Shown here: one piece after another, positions 1 to 5,780 of the stretch | Position numbering within the stretch: position 1 is the first letter of the stretch | How the letters are laid out: each line of letters begins with the position of its first letter | Assembly: GCA_019058135.1 (NCBI GenBank) | Contig: JAHLWE010000401.1 | Span: forward strand, 1-7,280 | Length of the DNA: 7,280 bases | Direction of reading: 5' to 3' | Source of the DNA: Promethearchaeota archaeon | GTDB taxonomy: Archaea > Asgardarchaeota > Lokiarchaeia > Sigyniarchaeales > SOKP01 | Notes under the pieces: generated by a model | The model's input: the letters and a program-made list of their open reading frames with translations, nothing else | What the model was told of the DNA's origin: nothing | Databases searched by the model: none | Translations under genes and position numbers: made by a program

Positions 1-590
1 CAGCATTAGGGATTAATTTTCTTATGGATTTAAATATACCCTATGATGAACTTGGAAAAATTGCCCATATTGCAGAAGTAGAGAATAAAACAGGATTAGG
101 TACTGTAGCAGGTCTATGGCATGGAGGACTTAGTATAATTTTAAAGCCTGGATATCCATTTATTGTAGAAAAAATTCCCTATCCCCAAAACTTAAAGATA
201 ATCTCTGGTACATTTGGTGAAATACAGACAAAATCAATTTTATCAGATCCCTTATTAAGCTTAAAAATAAAAGCTGCCGGAAAAAAAGCCATGAAAAGGA
301 TATTAAAAAATCCCGATATTTTTATTTTTTTGGACGAATCTATTAATTTTGTAAAACAAACAAATCTCTTAAACCATCTAAACCTTTCAGAATGTCAGGA
401 TTTAATGAATTCTCTCAATAAGCTGACAAATGTGAAAGCAAGTATGAATCAATTAGGAAAATCAATATTTGCATTATGTGACTCTAAAAGAGTTAATGAT
501 GTTGTTGAAATATATGAATCCTACAAACCACAAGTTAAAATTTTTGATTTAGAAATATGTCCTAGCGGACCGATAATTTTAAATCAGTAA
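1..590 (+). CDS. Pantoate kinase (GHMP family), C-terminal part, 5' end outside window
   Basis: Archaeal pantoate kinase phosphorylates pantoate with ATP to 4-phosphopantoate, the step that replaces bacterial pantothenate synthetase/kinase chemistry in the archaeal CoA route; it is cytosolic. The frame is open from base 3, so the ATG at 24 is internal (residues ALGINFL precede it) and the true start lies upstream. About 195 codons are visible against roughly 300 for the family, so about 100 N-terminal residues, with the ATP-binding glycine/serine loop, are missing. Seen, counting from the internal Met: AHIAEVENKTGLGTVAG near residues 13-29, the family's hallmark, then WHGGL, and a C-terminal KASMNQLGKSIFA segment typical of the GHMP C-terminal domain. 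It ends in TAA, 30 bp from the stop of the convergent aRF1 gene. The presence of phosphopantothenate synthetase nearby strongly supports the assignment. Another GHMP kinase such as a mevalonate-pathway kinase is the alternative, but the ENKTGLGTVAG block favours pantoate kinase. Confidence 0.88.
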   Translation, partial: ALGINFLMDLNIPYDELGKIAHIAEVENKTGLGTVAGLWHGGLSIILKPGYPFIVEKIPYPQNLKIISGTFGEIQTKSILSDPLLSLKIKAAGKKAMKRILKNPDIFIFLDESINFVKQTNLLNHLNLSECQDLMNSLNKLTNVKASMNQLGKSIFALCDSKRVNDVVEIYESYKPQVKIFDLEICPSGPIILNQ

Positions 591-607
591 TTACTATAAT
601 TTGACTT

Positions 608-622
608 AAAAATTATATTTTT
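608..622. terminator. Possible bidirectional oligo-T terminator between convergent genes
   Basis: The 30-bp gap between the stop codons of pantoate kinase and aRF1 has a T5 run on the plus strand (618-622) and a T5 run on the minus strand (bases 612-608). Archaeal RNA polymerase terminates at oligo-T tracts without a needed hairpin, so each run sits where its gene would end. In DNA this AT-rich such runs also occur by chance, hence the low confidence. Confidence 0.3.
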
Positions 623-1892
623 AAAAATCTATTATATATCTTAATATTCCTACAACTCCACCAAAAGTTTGTAAAACCATCTCCCCATCTTCTGTGTTTG
701 TAGATATAATTTCAATATTTGTTCCCGAAGCCTCGGCCAATTCGCCTAATTCTTCTATTAATGATTCTTCTTTAGTGATATTAAACAAACTAGATTGGCA
801 TTTTGGACATGATGTATTTTGAATTTCTTCCCTTACTTTTGCTAACTCTTCTAATTTCACAGTTCTTGTTACTGAATATTTACATGCCTTGCATTCAATC
901 TTTACAGCAATAAGATCTAAATCCTCTGAAAATATTAAAAATTCTAACGCTCCATAATTTAAAGCTTTTCTAATTTCCTCTTCACCATAAACTGCTTTAC
1001 CTGTTTCTCTTGCTAATTCCCCTAAAAATTTTTGAACAATTTCTTTTTCGCGTATATATTTTACATTTTTAATATCATCTTTTATTTTTAAAACTAAAGG
1101 TCTTATTCCTTCCTTACCACCATAGCCGAGATCTACGGTATTTATGATTTTTTCTCTTAGTCGATAATCTAAACTCCCATCCTTTACAAATTCATTTTTT
1201 GTAAAACCTGGACCACCTATAAAGATCCCTTTTAATTCATCTACATTTAAAAAAACTTCGTTGCAATAATTAGCAACACGTCTAATAAATCTTATTTTTC
1301 CTTCTTCTATAAGCCGAGAGAATCTTACCGATGATTGACCTCCAGCTCTATGTTTACTATGCGTTCCAGAGGTAAAATCCTTTAGTATCTTCACATAACT
1401 TCCTTTCAAATATCCAACGGCTGCCTCCCCTCTATCAATAACAATCAAACCATATACATCATGTTCCTCTAACATATATTCTAATGGTTCTAAAAAAAAT
1501 TCACTAGCACAATAATACTTGAAGATTGTAACTTTTTCAGGAGGTTCTAATATATAAATTTCATTTTTTTCTGTACCTGGAGCATTTCCTTGTGGTATTG
1601 CTCCAGAAAATATAATTAATCCATTTTCAGGAACTTCTTTAAAATTTTTTAACTGCCCTTGCAAACTTGCAATGCTATCTAAAACATTCTTTCGAGTTAA
1701 TTTTGATTTGATATTTTGACTTTCAGCAACCTCATTTTTAAGATAATTAGTAACATCAGAAAGTTTTTTATCATGAGGAATATACAAACTTATTAATTCG
1801 GTATGAAATCCTTTCTTTTTACGCAAAAAATCTAATAATTTTTTTGTCTTAAATTTTTTTAAGTCTTGACTCTTTTTTGATCTTTCTGACAT
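621..1892 (-). CDS. prf1: Peptide chain release factor aRF1 (archaeal/eukaryotic eRF1 type)
   Basis: aRF1 recognises all three stop codons in the ribosomal A site and triggers hydrolysis of peptidyl-tRNA. At 423 aa it is normal length for archaea. Domain order is complete. The N-terminal stop-decoding domain carries NIKS at 60-63 and YYCASEF (YxCxxxF motif) at 126-132. The middle domain carries the catalytic GGQ at 184-186 in HRAGGQSSVRFSR. The C-terminal domain, which binds the aRF3-like GTPase/ABCE1, has a four-cysteine zinc site (C334, C337, C362, C365), as in many archaeal members. The three residues before NIKS are ESQ instead of the usual TAS. The ATG start is 66 bp from the divergent phosphopantothenate synthetase start, and an AT-rich TATA-like tract lies about 30-45 bp upstream, implying a very short leader. 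The paralogue Pelota/Dom34 is excluded because it lacks GGQ and NIKS. Confidence 0.98.
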   Translation of the reverse strand: MSERSKKSQDLKKFKTKKLLDFLRKKKGFHTELISLYIPHDKKLSDVTNYLKNEVAESQNIKSKLTRKNVLDSIASLQGQLKNFKEVPENGLIIFSGAIPQGNAPGTEKNEIYILEPPEKVTIFKYYCASEFFLEPLEYMLEEHDVYGLIVIDRGEAAVGYLKGSYVKILKDFTSGTHSKHRAGGQSSVRFSRLIEEGKIRFIRRVANYCNEVFLNVDELKGIFIGGPGFTKNEFVKDGSLDYRLREKIINTVDLGYGGKEGIRPLVLKIKDDIKNVKYIREKEIVQKFLGELARETGKAVYGEEEIRKALNYGALEFLIFSEDLDLIAVKIECKACKYSVTRTVKLEELAKVREEIQNTSCPKCQSSLFNITKEESLIEELGELAEASGTNIEIISTNTEDGEMVLQTFGGVVGILRYIIDF

Positions 1893-1958
1893 TTAATTCT
1901 CTTACCTAAAAAAATCTGTAATAAAATTAATATTTTTTTATATTTTTTTATATTTAAG
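1893..1958. promoter_or_regulatory. Divergent promoter region of aRF1 and phosphopantothenate synthetase, with 10-bp tandem repeat
   Basis: The 66 bp between the two divergent ATG codons are nearly pure A/T. TATTTTTTTA is repeated exactly at 1931-1940 and 1941-1950 and partly again at 1951-1955. On the plus strand, TATA-like bases around 1923-1932 would place transcription start close to the ATG at 1959, i.e. an almost leaderless mRNA. On the minus strand, the complementary A-rich TATA-like bases would place a start about 10-20 nt before the aRF1 ATG. Neither gene has a convincing Shine-Dalgarno site. The TATA assignments are inferred from spacing, not measured. Confidence 0.5.
1931..1955. 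repeat. Tandem 10-bp repeat TATTTTTTTA, about 2.5 copies
   Basis: Two identical adjacent copies (1931-1940, 1941-1950) are followed by TATTT. The period of about one helical turn puts T-tracts in phase, which is expected to bend DNA. It lies in the middle of the divergent promoter and so could be shared by both genes. Confidence 0.75.
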
Positions 1959-2750
1959 ATGAACCAACCGAATGAAAATATTGATCTCATCCCAGACTCA
2001 CATCCGCGTGCAAAATCTCTTAGAGAAAGACACAAATTAATAATAGGAATGAAAAACTTAGTAGTTGCAGAAGCGGGATTAATTGCTCATGGTAGAGGTG
2101 AAGCTTTTGATTACATTCTTGGAGAAAAAACAAATCCACCGGCGATAAAAGCAATGAATGCTGCTGTAGCTATGTTAATGCTTGCTAAACATCCAATAAT
2201 AAGTGTAAATGGAAATACAGCTGCCTTGATTTCTAAAGAATTAGTTAAATTATCCAAAATACTCAATTCTAAATTAGAAATAAATTTATTTTATAGAAAA
2301 GAAGGACGAGTTGAAGCGATTAAAAATATGTTAGTAAAGGCAGGTGCAGAAGAAATTTTAGGAATAAACGAAATAGAAATGGTTGAGATTGAAGAATTGA
2401 CCTGTAATCGTAGAAGAGTTGCCCCTAATGGAATAAAAATAGCAGATGTGGTATTTGTTCCCTTGGAAGATGGTGATAGAACAGAAGCATTGAAGAAATT
2501 AGGAAAAAAAGTGATTGCAGTTGATCTTAATCCATTAAGTCGAACATCCATTAATGCTGATATTACCATTGTAGATAACATAATCCGAGTAGTACCTAAA
2601 ATGATTGAGATCGCCACGAAATTAAAGGAATATACTAAAAAAAGATTAAATGAAATAATATTGAAATTCAATAATAAAAAAAATATTTGCACTATGTTAA
2701 ATTTAATAAAAGAATATATAGAAACACAAAAAGAAGTCTCTTTTAGATAA
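1959..2750 (+). CDS. 4-phosphopantoate--beta-alanine ligase (phosphopantothenate synthetase)
   Basis: This archaea-specific cytosolic enzyme condenses 4-phosphopantoate with beta-alanine using ATP to give 4'-phosphopantothenate, directly after pantoate kinase on the path to CoA. At 263 aa it matches the family length. Conserved blocks are all present in order: SHPR (14-17), AGLIAHGRGEAFDY (39-52), SVNGN (82-86), KLEINLFYR (105-113), VPLEDGDRTEAL (167-178), DLNPLSRTS (189-197) and ADITIVDN (200-207). These Gly/Asp-rich loops form the nucleotide and phosphopantoate site in characterised members. The C-terminal ~45 residues are Lys-rich and poorly conserved. The ATG start precedes the SHPR block by 13 codons, as in homologues, and follows a TATA-rich tract with no Shine-Dalgarno site, suggesting a leaderless mRNA. 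The upstream neighbour aRF1 is divergent, and the kinase for the preceding step lies just beyond it. Confidence 0.97.
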   Translation: MNQPNENIDLIPDSHPRAKSLRERHKLIIGMKNLVVAEAGLIAHGRGEAFDYILGEKTNPPAIKAMNAAVAMLMLAKHPIISVNGNTAALISKELVKLSKILNSKLEINLFYRKEGRVEAIKNMLVKAGAEEILGINEIEMVEIEELTCNRRRVAPNGIKIADVVFVPLEDGDRTEALKKLGKKVIAVDLNPLSRTSINADITIVDNIIRVVPKMIEIATKLKEYTKKRLNEIILKFNNKKNICTMLNLIKEYIETQKEVSFR

Positions 2751-2811
2751 TAGAATTATTGCCTAATATTATGTAAATAAAAAAAAAATAATTATTTAAA
2801 TTAAAAAAAAA

Positions 2812-2839
2812 TTTTATATCTAGCAAATCTTTAAATATA
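2812..2839 (+). promoter_or_regulatory. Candidate TATA boxes of the Ard1-type acetyltransferase gene
   Basis: The 97-bp gap after phosphopantothenate synthetase contains TTTTATAT at 2812-2819 and TTTAAATATA at 2830-2839. The first would place transcription start near 2840, a few bases before the ATG at 2848, consistent with a leaderless message. The second is too close unless the true start is inside the annotated gene. A-runs fill the rest of the gap. This rests on spacing and base composition only. Confidence 0.4.
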
Positions 2840-2847
2840 TTAAGAAT

Positions 2848-3396
2848 ATGGTTATTGATAATAAATTTTATTTACACACATTATATCACGATAAAGAAGA
2901 TAACTTCTTTAAAGTAGTTCCATGTCAAATAAATGATATACATGAAGTAGAAAAAATAAATAAGGAGACATTACCTGAAAACTATCCTTATTTCTTCTAT
3001 AAAAGTATATTAGACTCATTTTCTGATTCCTTTTTAGTAGCTAAGTTAAAAGGAGAAACAAATAAAATCATTGGATATATTATGTGGCGTATCGAAAAGG
3101 GAATTTCTAATTTTGGGCTTAAGGTTGTAAGTAAAGGACATTTAGTTTCTATAGCAGTTAACAAAAAATTTCAAGGAAGAGGAGTCGGAACGATATTATT
3201 AGCAAAAAGTTTACTTCAAGTAAAAAAATTTGATGTTCAAGAATTTGTTCTAGAAGTGAGATTATCTAACTTTAAAGCCATAAATCTTTATCAGAGTAAA
3301 TTACATTTTGAAAAACAAAAAATATTAAAAAATTATTACAAAGATGGGGAAAATGCATATTTTATGGCTCTTCAAGCAGATTTAATTGAAGAATAA
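2848..3396 (+). CDS. ard1: GNAT-family protein N-terminal acetyltransferase, Ard1/Naa10-like
   Basis: Ard1-type enzymes transfer an acetyl group from acetyl-CoA to the N-terminal amine of nascent or mature proteins. The 182-aa protein has the GNAT fold in order: TLPENYP at 41-47 (the substrate-binding LPENY segment shared with eukaryotic Naa10 and Sulfolobus Ard1), GHLVSIAV at 97-104 (beta-4), QGRGVG at 109-114 (acetyl-CoA pyrophosphate loop, Q/RxxGxG), LEVRLSNFKAINLYQ at 135-149, and YYKDGENAYFMA at 163-174 (the C-terminal tyrosine block). The first ~20 residues precede the GNAT core and look unconserved, but no other Met, GTG or TTG offers a better start. It ends in TAA 8 bp from the convergent panE stop. 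Ribosomal-protein acetyltransferase RimI is a close relative and is the usual database name; LPENY and the DGEnAY block favour Ard1. The actual substrate cannot be read from sequence. Confidence 0.92.
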   Translation: MVIDNKFYLHTLYHDKEDNFFKVVPCQINDIHEVEKINKETLPENYPYFFYKSILDSFSDSFLVAKLKGETNKIIGYIMWRIEKGISNFGLKVVSKGHLVSIAVNKKFQGRGVGTILLAKSLLQVKKFDVQEFVLEVRLSNFKAINLYQSKLHFEKQKILKNYYKDGENAYFMALQADLIEE

Positions 3397-3404
3397 ATTA
3401 ATAG

Positions 3405-4412
3405 TTAGTTATTAGCTTTTTCTAATCCATGAATCAAATATGATAAAACTTCATTAATACTAACATCTACACCTAATTGCTTTCCATAAGATACTATTTT
3501 TTCATTAATAAAAGAGATTTCAGTTTTATTCTTACCACTTAAAATATCCTGAAGCATAGAATTTTTATTCATTGATGTTTTTTTAGCAACCTCTAACATA
3601 ATTTTAACATAATTTTTTGCCTTAAGCTCAATCCCCTTTTTCTTAGCGACTTTCACTGCTTCTATAACGGCTCGTTTCATAATATCCCTTAACCCTTTAA
3701 TTTCAAGCAATTCTCCATTTCTTAAACCAGTTAAAGCTCCAAATGAATTAATACCAACATTGATAAAAATTTTTTCCCAACAGACACTTTCTATATTATC
3801 AACAATTTCTGTTTCTAAATTAGCTAAATTTAGAATTGTTTTCAAGGTTTCAAGATTTTTTTTGTCTTCTTTATTTATTTTAACCGTTTCTTTTTCTGAA
3901 TTCTCTGTTTTTATGAAGCCAATTTTGGTAATACCTTTCCCCGTACGAATTATATAACCATCTCTTTCCATTAATGCACCATTACTTGTGACTGCCCTCA
4001 AAATTTTAAAATGTGAGATTTTTTTTTTAACTATTTCGACGTTTCCTATCCCATTTTGAAGTATTATAAAATATTTGGAATTTTTTATAAGCTCACAATA
4101 TTCATCTAATGCAGATTCAAGATCATAAGTTTTAGTTGTTAAAAAGAGATACTGAAATGGAAATTTATCATTAATATTTGGACGATTTGGATATTTTGGT
4201 TCAGTAAAAACATTTAGGTTTAATAGGTTCTCTTTTTTACCGTTTTGTTCAAGTATTAAACCATTATCTCTAATTGCTTTTTTATGTCTTTCTCGAGTAT
4301 ATAAAGTTACATTTATTGTGATATTATTATATTTTACTTTGGAAATATTCCCTCCAAAAAGACATCCAATTGCTCCAGCTCCAATAATTCCAATATTAAT
4401 AACATTTGTCAT
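3405..4412 (-). CDS. panE: 2-dehydropantoate 2-reductase (ketopantoate reductase)
   Basis: The enzyme reduces ketopantoate to pantoate with NAD(P)H, supplying the substrate of pantoate kinase. From the chosen ATG it is 335 aa, a usual length. It opens with MTNVINIGIIGAGAIG, putting the Rossmann GxGxxG motif at residues 11-16, and continues with TTKTYD (Lys 94), QNGIGNVE, and WEKIFINVGINS, whose Lys matches the catalytic Lys of the family. Near the C-terminus it has SMLQDILSGKNKTEISFIN, with the conserved Ser, Asp and Glu of the substrate site. A TTG at 4430 would add six residues (MVRLFF), but the ATG gives the typical N-terminus directly before the Rossmann strand, so I prefer it. A GGTAAG about 13 nt before the ATG may be a weak ribosome-binding site. 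It follows the DUF72 gene by 28 bp on the same strand, so they probably form an operon. Confidence 0.94.
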   Translation of the reverse strand: MTNVINIGIIGAGAIGCLFGGNISKVKYNNITINVTLYTRERHKKAIRDNGLILEQNGKKENLLNLNVFTEPKYPNRPNINDKFPFQYLFLTTKTYDLESALDEYCELIKNSKYFIILQNGIGNVEIVKKKISHFKILRAVTSNGALMERDGYIIRTGKGITKIGFIKTENSEKETVKINKEDKKNLETLKTILNLANLETEIVDNIESVCWEKIFINVGINSFGALTGLRNGELLEIKGLRDIMKRAVIEAVKVAKKKGIELKAKNYVKIMLEVAKKTSMNKNSMLQDILSGKNKTEISFINEKIVSYGKQLGVDVSINEVLSYLIHGLEKANN

Positions 4413-4440
4413 AAAAAATAGTCTTACCAACTTTAATAAT

Positions 4441-5307
4441 TTATTTTTTAAAAAATTTGTTTAAGTCTGTTTGACTTTTAGGAATAGCTCCAGATTTTTT
4501 TTTAATTTTAGTCAGCTTAATACTCCCAGGAGGATTTCTGGGATTAATTTTCAGCTCTTTCATAAGAACTAATGAGTTTTTAGCTGCATATCCTGAAAAA
4601 TGGTTATTAAAATAAATACCAATTTTTTTAACTTTTCCATCTAATTTCTTAATTTCTTTAGCCCATTTTTCTATCTCTGCATTCGAAAAATTATAATTAA
4701 ACCATGATTTGGCCCCATATCCATGAAATCTAATATAAGATAAATTTGGATTCGTTATGTCCATTCTAGGAGGTAAAAGTGGTTCTATCACTCCACAATA
4801 TGTTATTTGATTTTCTTTTAAAAATGAAAAAATTTCATCATCCATCCAAGATGTATGTCTAAATTCGATTACTCGTTCATATTTTTCTGAACGATCCCAA
4901 TACTCAATAAAATCTTTTAAATCTTTAAAATTATCATTTTTATTAAATGAAGGAGGCAATTGTAATAAAAGCGCTAAAAGTTTATTTGATTCAATTATAG
5001 GTTCCATAACGTCTAAAAATTTTTTTAATATAGATGAACATTTATCTAAATTTAACTTAAATTGATGAGTGATGTCTTGGGGTATTTTTGCAGAAAAAAT
5101 AAAATCTTTGGGTGTATTTTCAACCCATTTCTTGATTGTTTTTTGAAGGGGAATTTGATAAAACGTAGTATTAATTTCAGTTGTAAAATAAACTTCAGAA
5201 TAATATAATAAATACTCATTTGGTTCTATTACACGAGGATAAAAAACCCCTTTCCATTCTGGGTAACCCCATCCTGAAGTTCCAACATATATTTTGTCCA
5301 TAATCAT
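4441..5307 (-). CDS. DUF72 (YecE-like) TIM-barrel protein with C-terminal PIP-box motif
   Basis: DUF72 proteins are widespread TIM-barrel proteins without an established reaction. The 288-aa protein shows the family blocks in order: VGTSGWGYPEWKGVFYP (8-24), EINTTFYQIP (44-53), FSAKIPQDITH (71-81), LLQLPPSF (114-121), EFRHTSW (148-154), SYIRFHGYG (190-198) and YFNNHFSGYAAKNS (232-245). After the barrel, a Lys-rich linker (264-278) leads to QTDLNKFFKK at 279-288, a perfect match to the PCNA-interacting consensus QxxhxxFF at the extreme C-terminus. This is the usual place for such peptides in archaeal FEN1, RFC and polymerase. Seen: the motif. Inferred: binding to the sliding clamp. The ATG at 5307 is preceded by AGG five bases upstream; the ATG at residue 3 is an alternative start. 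The panE gene follows by 28 bp on the same strand, so they are likely cotranscribed. Confidence 0.95.
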   Translation of the reverse strand: MIMDKIYVGTSGWGYPEWKGVFYPRVIEPNEYLLYYSEVYFTTEINTTFYQIPLQKTIKKWVENTPKDFIFSAKIPQDITHQFKLNLDKCSSILKKFLDVMEPIIESNKLLALLLQLPPSFNKNDNFKDLKDFIEYWDRSEKYERVIEFRHTSWMDDEIFSFLKENQITYCGVIEPLLPPRMDITNPNLSYIRFHGYGAKSWFNYNFSNAEIEKWAKEIKKLDGKVKKIGIYFNNHFSGYAAKNSLVLMKELKINPRNPPGSIKLTKIKKKSGAIPKSQTDLNKFFKK

Positions 5308-5366
5308 TAAAACCTAATAACTATTTATTTTATTTTTAATAATATTAAAAACATAAAATTTATAAT
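5308..5366 (-). promoter_or_regulatory. Promoter region of the DUF72-panE operon
   Basis: Reading the minus strand, a TATA-like TTATAAATTTTA lies at 5366-5355, about 50 bp before the ATG, and an A/T-rich AAAATAAAATAAATA at about 5338-5324. Either could position transcription start 0-30 nt before the DUF72 ATG. ATTAGG at 5318-5313, five bases from the ATG, is a possible weak ribosome-binding site. The 5355-5366 element is nearly palindromic and could also serve the plus-strand RNA. Confidence 0.4.
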
Positions 5367-5408
5367 TTCAAAGATCTTTTAATATTATGTTGGTATTAAA
5401 TTTATAAG
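5355..5408 (+). promoter_or_regulatory. Candidate plus-strand promoter for the structured leader/ncRNA and 23S rRNA
   Basis: Two TATA-like elements precede the structured RNA: AAAATTTATAA at 5355-5365 and AAATTTATAAG at 5398-5408. Archaeal transcription starts about 25 bp after the TATA centre, so the first predicts a start near 5388, before the hairpin at 5407, while the second predicts a start near 5430, inside it. If the hairpin is real, the first is the more likely element. Confidence 0.35.
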
Positions 5409-5506
5409 TTATTGGGAGCAAATTATTTCATCCTCGCCCCAAAACAGGATGCAATATCCTAATAACTAGCACAAACATTATGGAAGAAAATCAAAAATTT
5501 TGGGGC
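5407..5506 (+). ncRNA. Candidate pseudoknotted structured RNA upstream of 23S rRNA
   Basis: Bases 5407-5417 (AGTTATTGGGA) pair with 5457-5467 over 11 bp, including one G-U. After an unpaired GCAAAT, TATT (5424-5427) pairs with AATA (5453-5456), and after a T/C mismatch CATCCT (5429-5434) pairs with AGGATG (5446-5451). This makes a 21-bp hairpin with an 11-nt loop (5435-5445). Nine loop bases, GCCCCAAAA (5436-5444), are perfectly complementary to TTTTGGGGC at 5498-5506, giving a pseudoknot. The G/C-rich pieces stand out in AT-rich intergenic DNA, a known sign of structured RNA in AT-rich genomes. An ACA triplet follows the lower stem by three bases, which recalls H/ACA guide RNAs, but no kink-turn is visible. 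It may be an independent RNA or part of the 23S precursor leader. I do not recognise the family. Confidence 0.5.
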
Positions 5507-5539
5507 ATTTGATTTTTCGGGAAATGATGTTTAAGCTAG

Positions 5540-5668
5540 GCACAAGAAATTTAAAATTTTTATAATTACATAATAATTAACTTGGAAACACAATCCAGAA
5601 TATTAAGAATTTCAATAATTTCAAATTTCATTACCTTTAAGCTTTCCATGTATCTCTTGATCTTGTGC
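5540..5668 (+). other. Possible long-range leader helix upstream of 23S rRNA
   Basis: GCACAAGA at 5540-5547 is perfectly complementary to TCTTGTGC at 5661-5668, with one further G-U pair possible (5539/5669). The enclosed ~113 nt are AT-rich and contain a small hairpin, TGGA (5583-5586) with TCCA (5594-5597). This could be an arm of the pre-23S leader. One 8-bp match in this length is suggestive but not conclusive. The rest of the gap up to about 5780 shows only a weak bulged stem (TTAGG 5704-5708 with CCTAA 5747-5751) and no gene. Confidence 0.3.
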
Positions 5669-5780
5669 TCATAGGAATATATTCTTCCAAACAGGAAAAC
5701 GTCTTAGGTATTAAAATATCTAAAAAATTAAAACAAACAAACTAATCCTAAATATAAGCACTCTAAATCTTCCTCTGAGT

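Noticed and set aside
2291..2692. 133-codon open frame on the minus strand
   Set aside because: It is antisense to phosphopantothenate synthetase, whose conserved motifs fill the plus strand; the translation is low-complexity hydrophobic as expected of a shadow.
3760..3957. 65-codon open frame on the plus strand
   Set aside because: It is antisense to panE and has no conserved motif.
4413..4430. TTG start of panE at 4430
   Set aside because: It adds MVRLFF before an ATG that gives the standard Rossmann N-terminus; no conserved residue supports the extension.
5407..5473. H/ACA pseudouridylation guide RNA
   Set aside because: The lower stem, the side pocket and an ACA 14 nt after the pocket fit the geometry, but the short upper stem lacks a kink-turn or K-loop and the apical loop pairs downstream instead. 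I could not identify a target, so I left it as an unassigned structured RNA.
5524..5530. Box C of a C/D guide RNA (ATGATGT)
   Set aside because: The last base departs from RTGATGA and no CTGA box D occurs within the expected distance downstream.
5748..5756. TATA box (TAAATATAA) directly before the 23S rRNA
   Set aside because: Spacing would start transcription at the mature 5' end, leaving no leader for a processing stem. It is possible but less likely than a promoter farther upstream.
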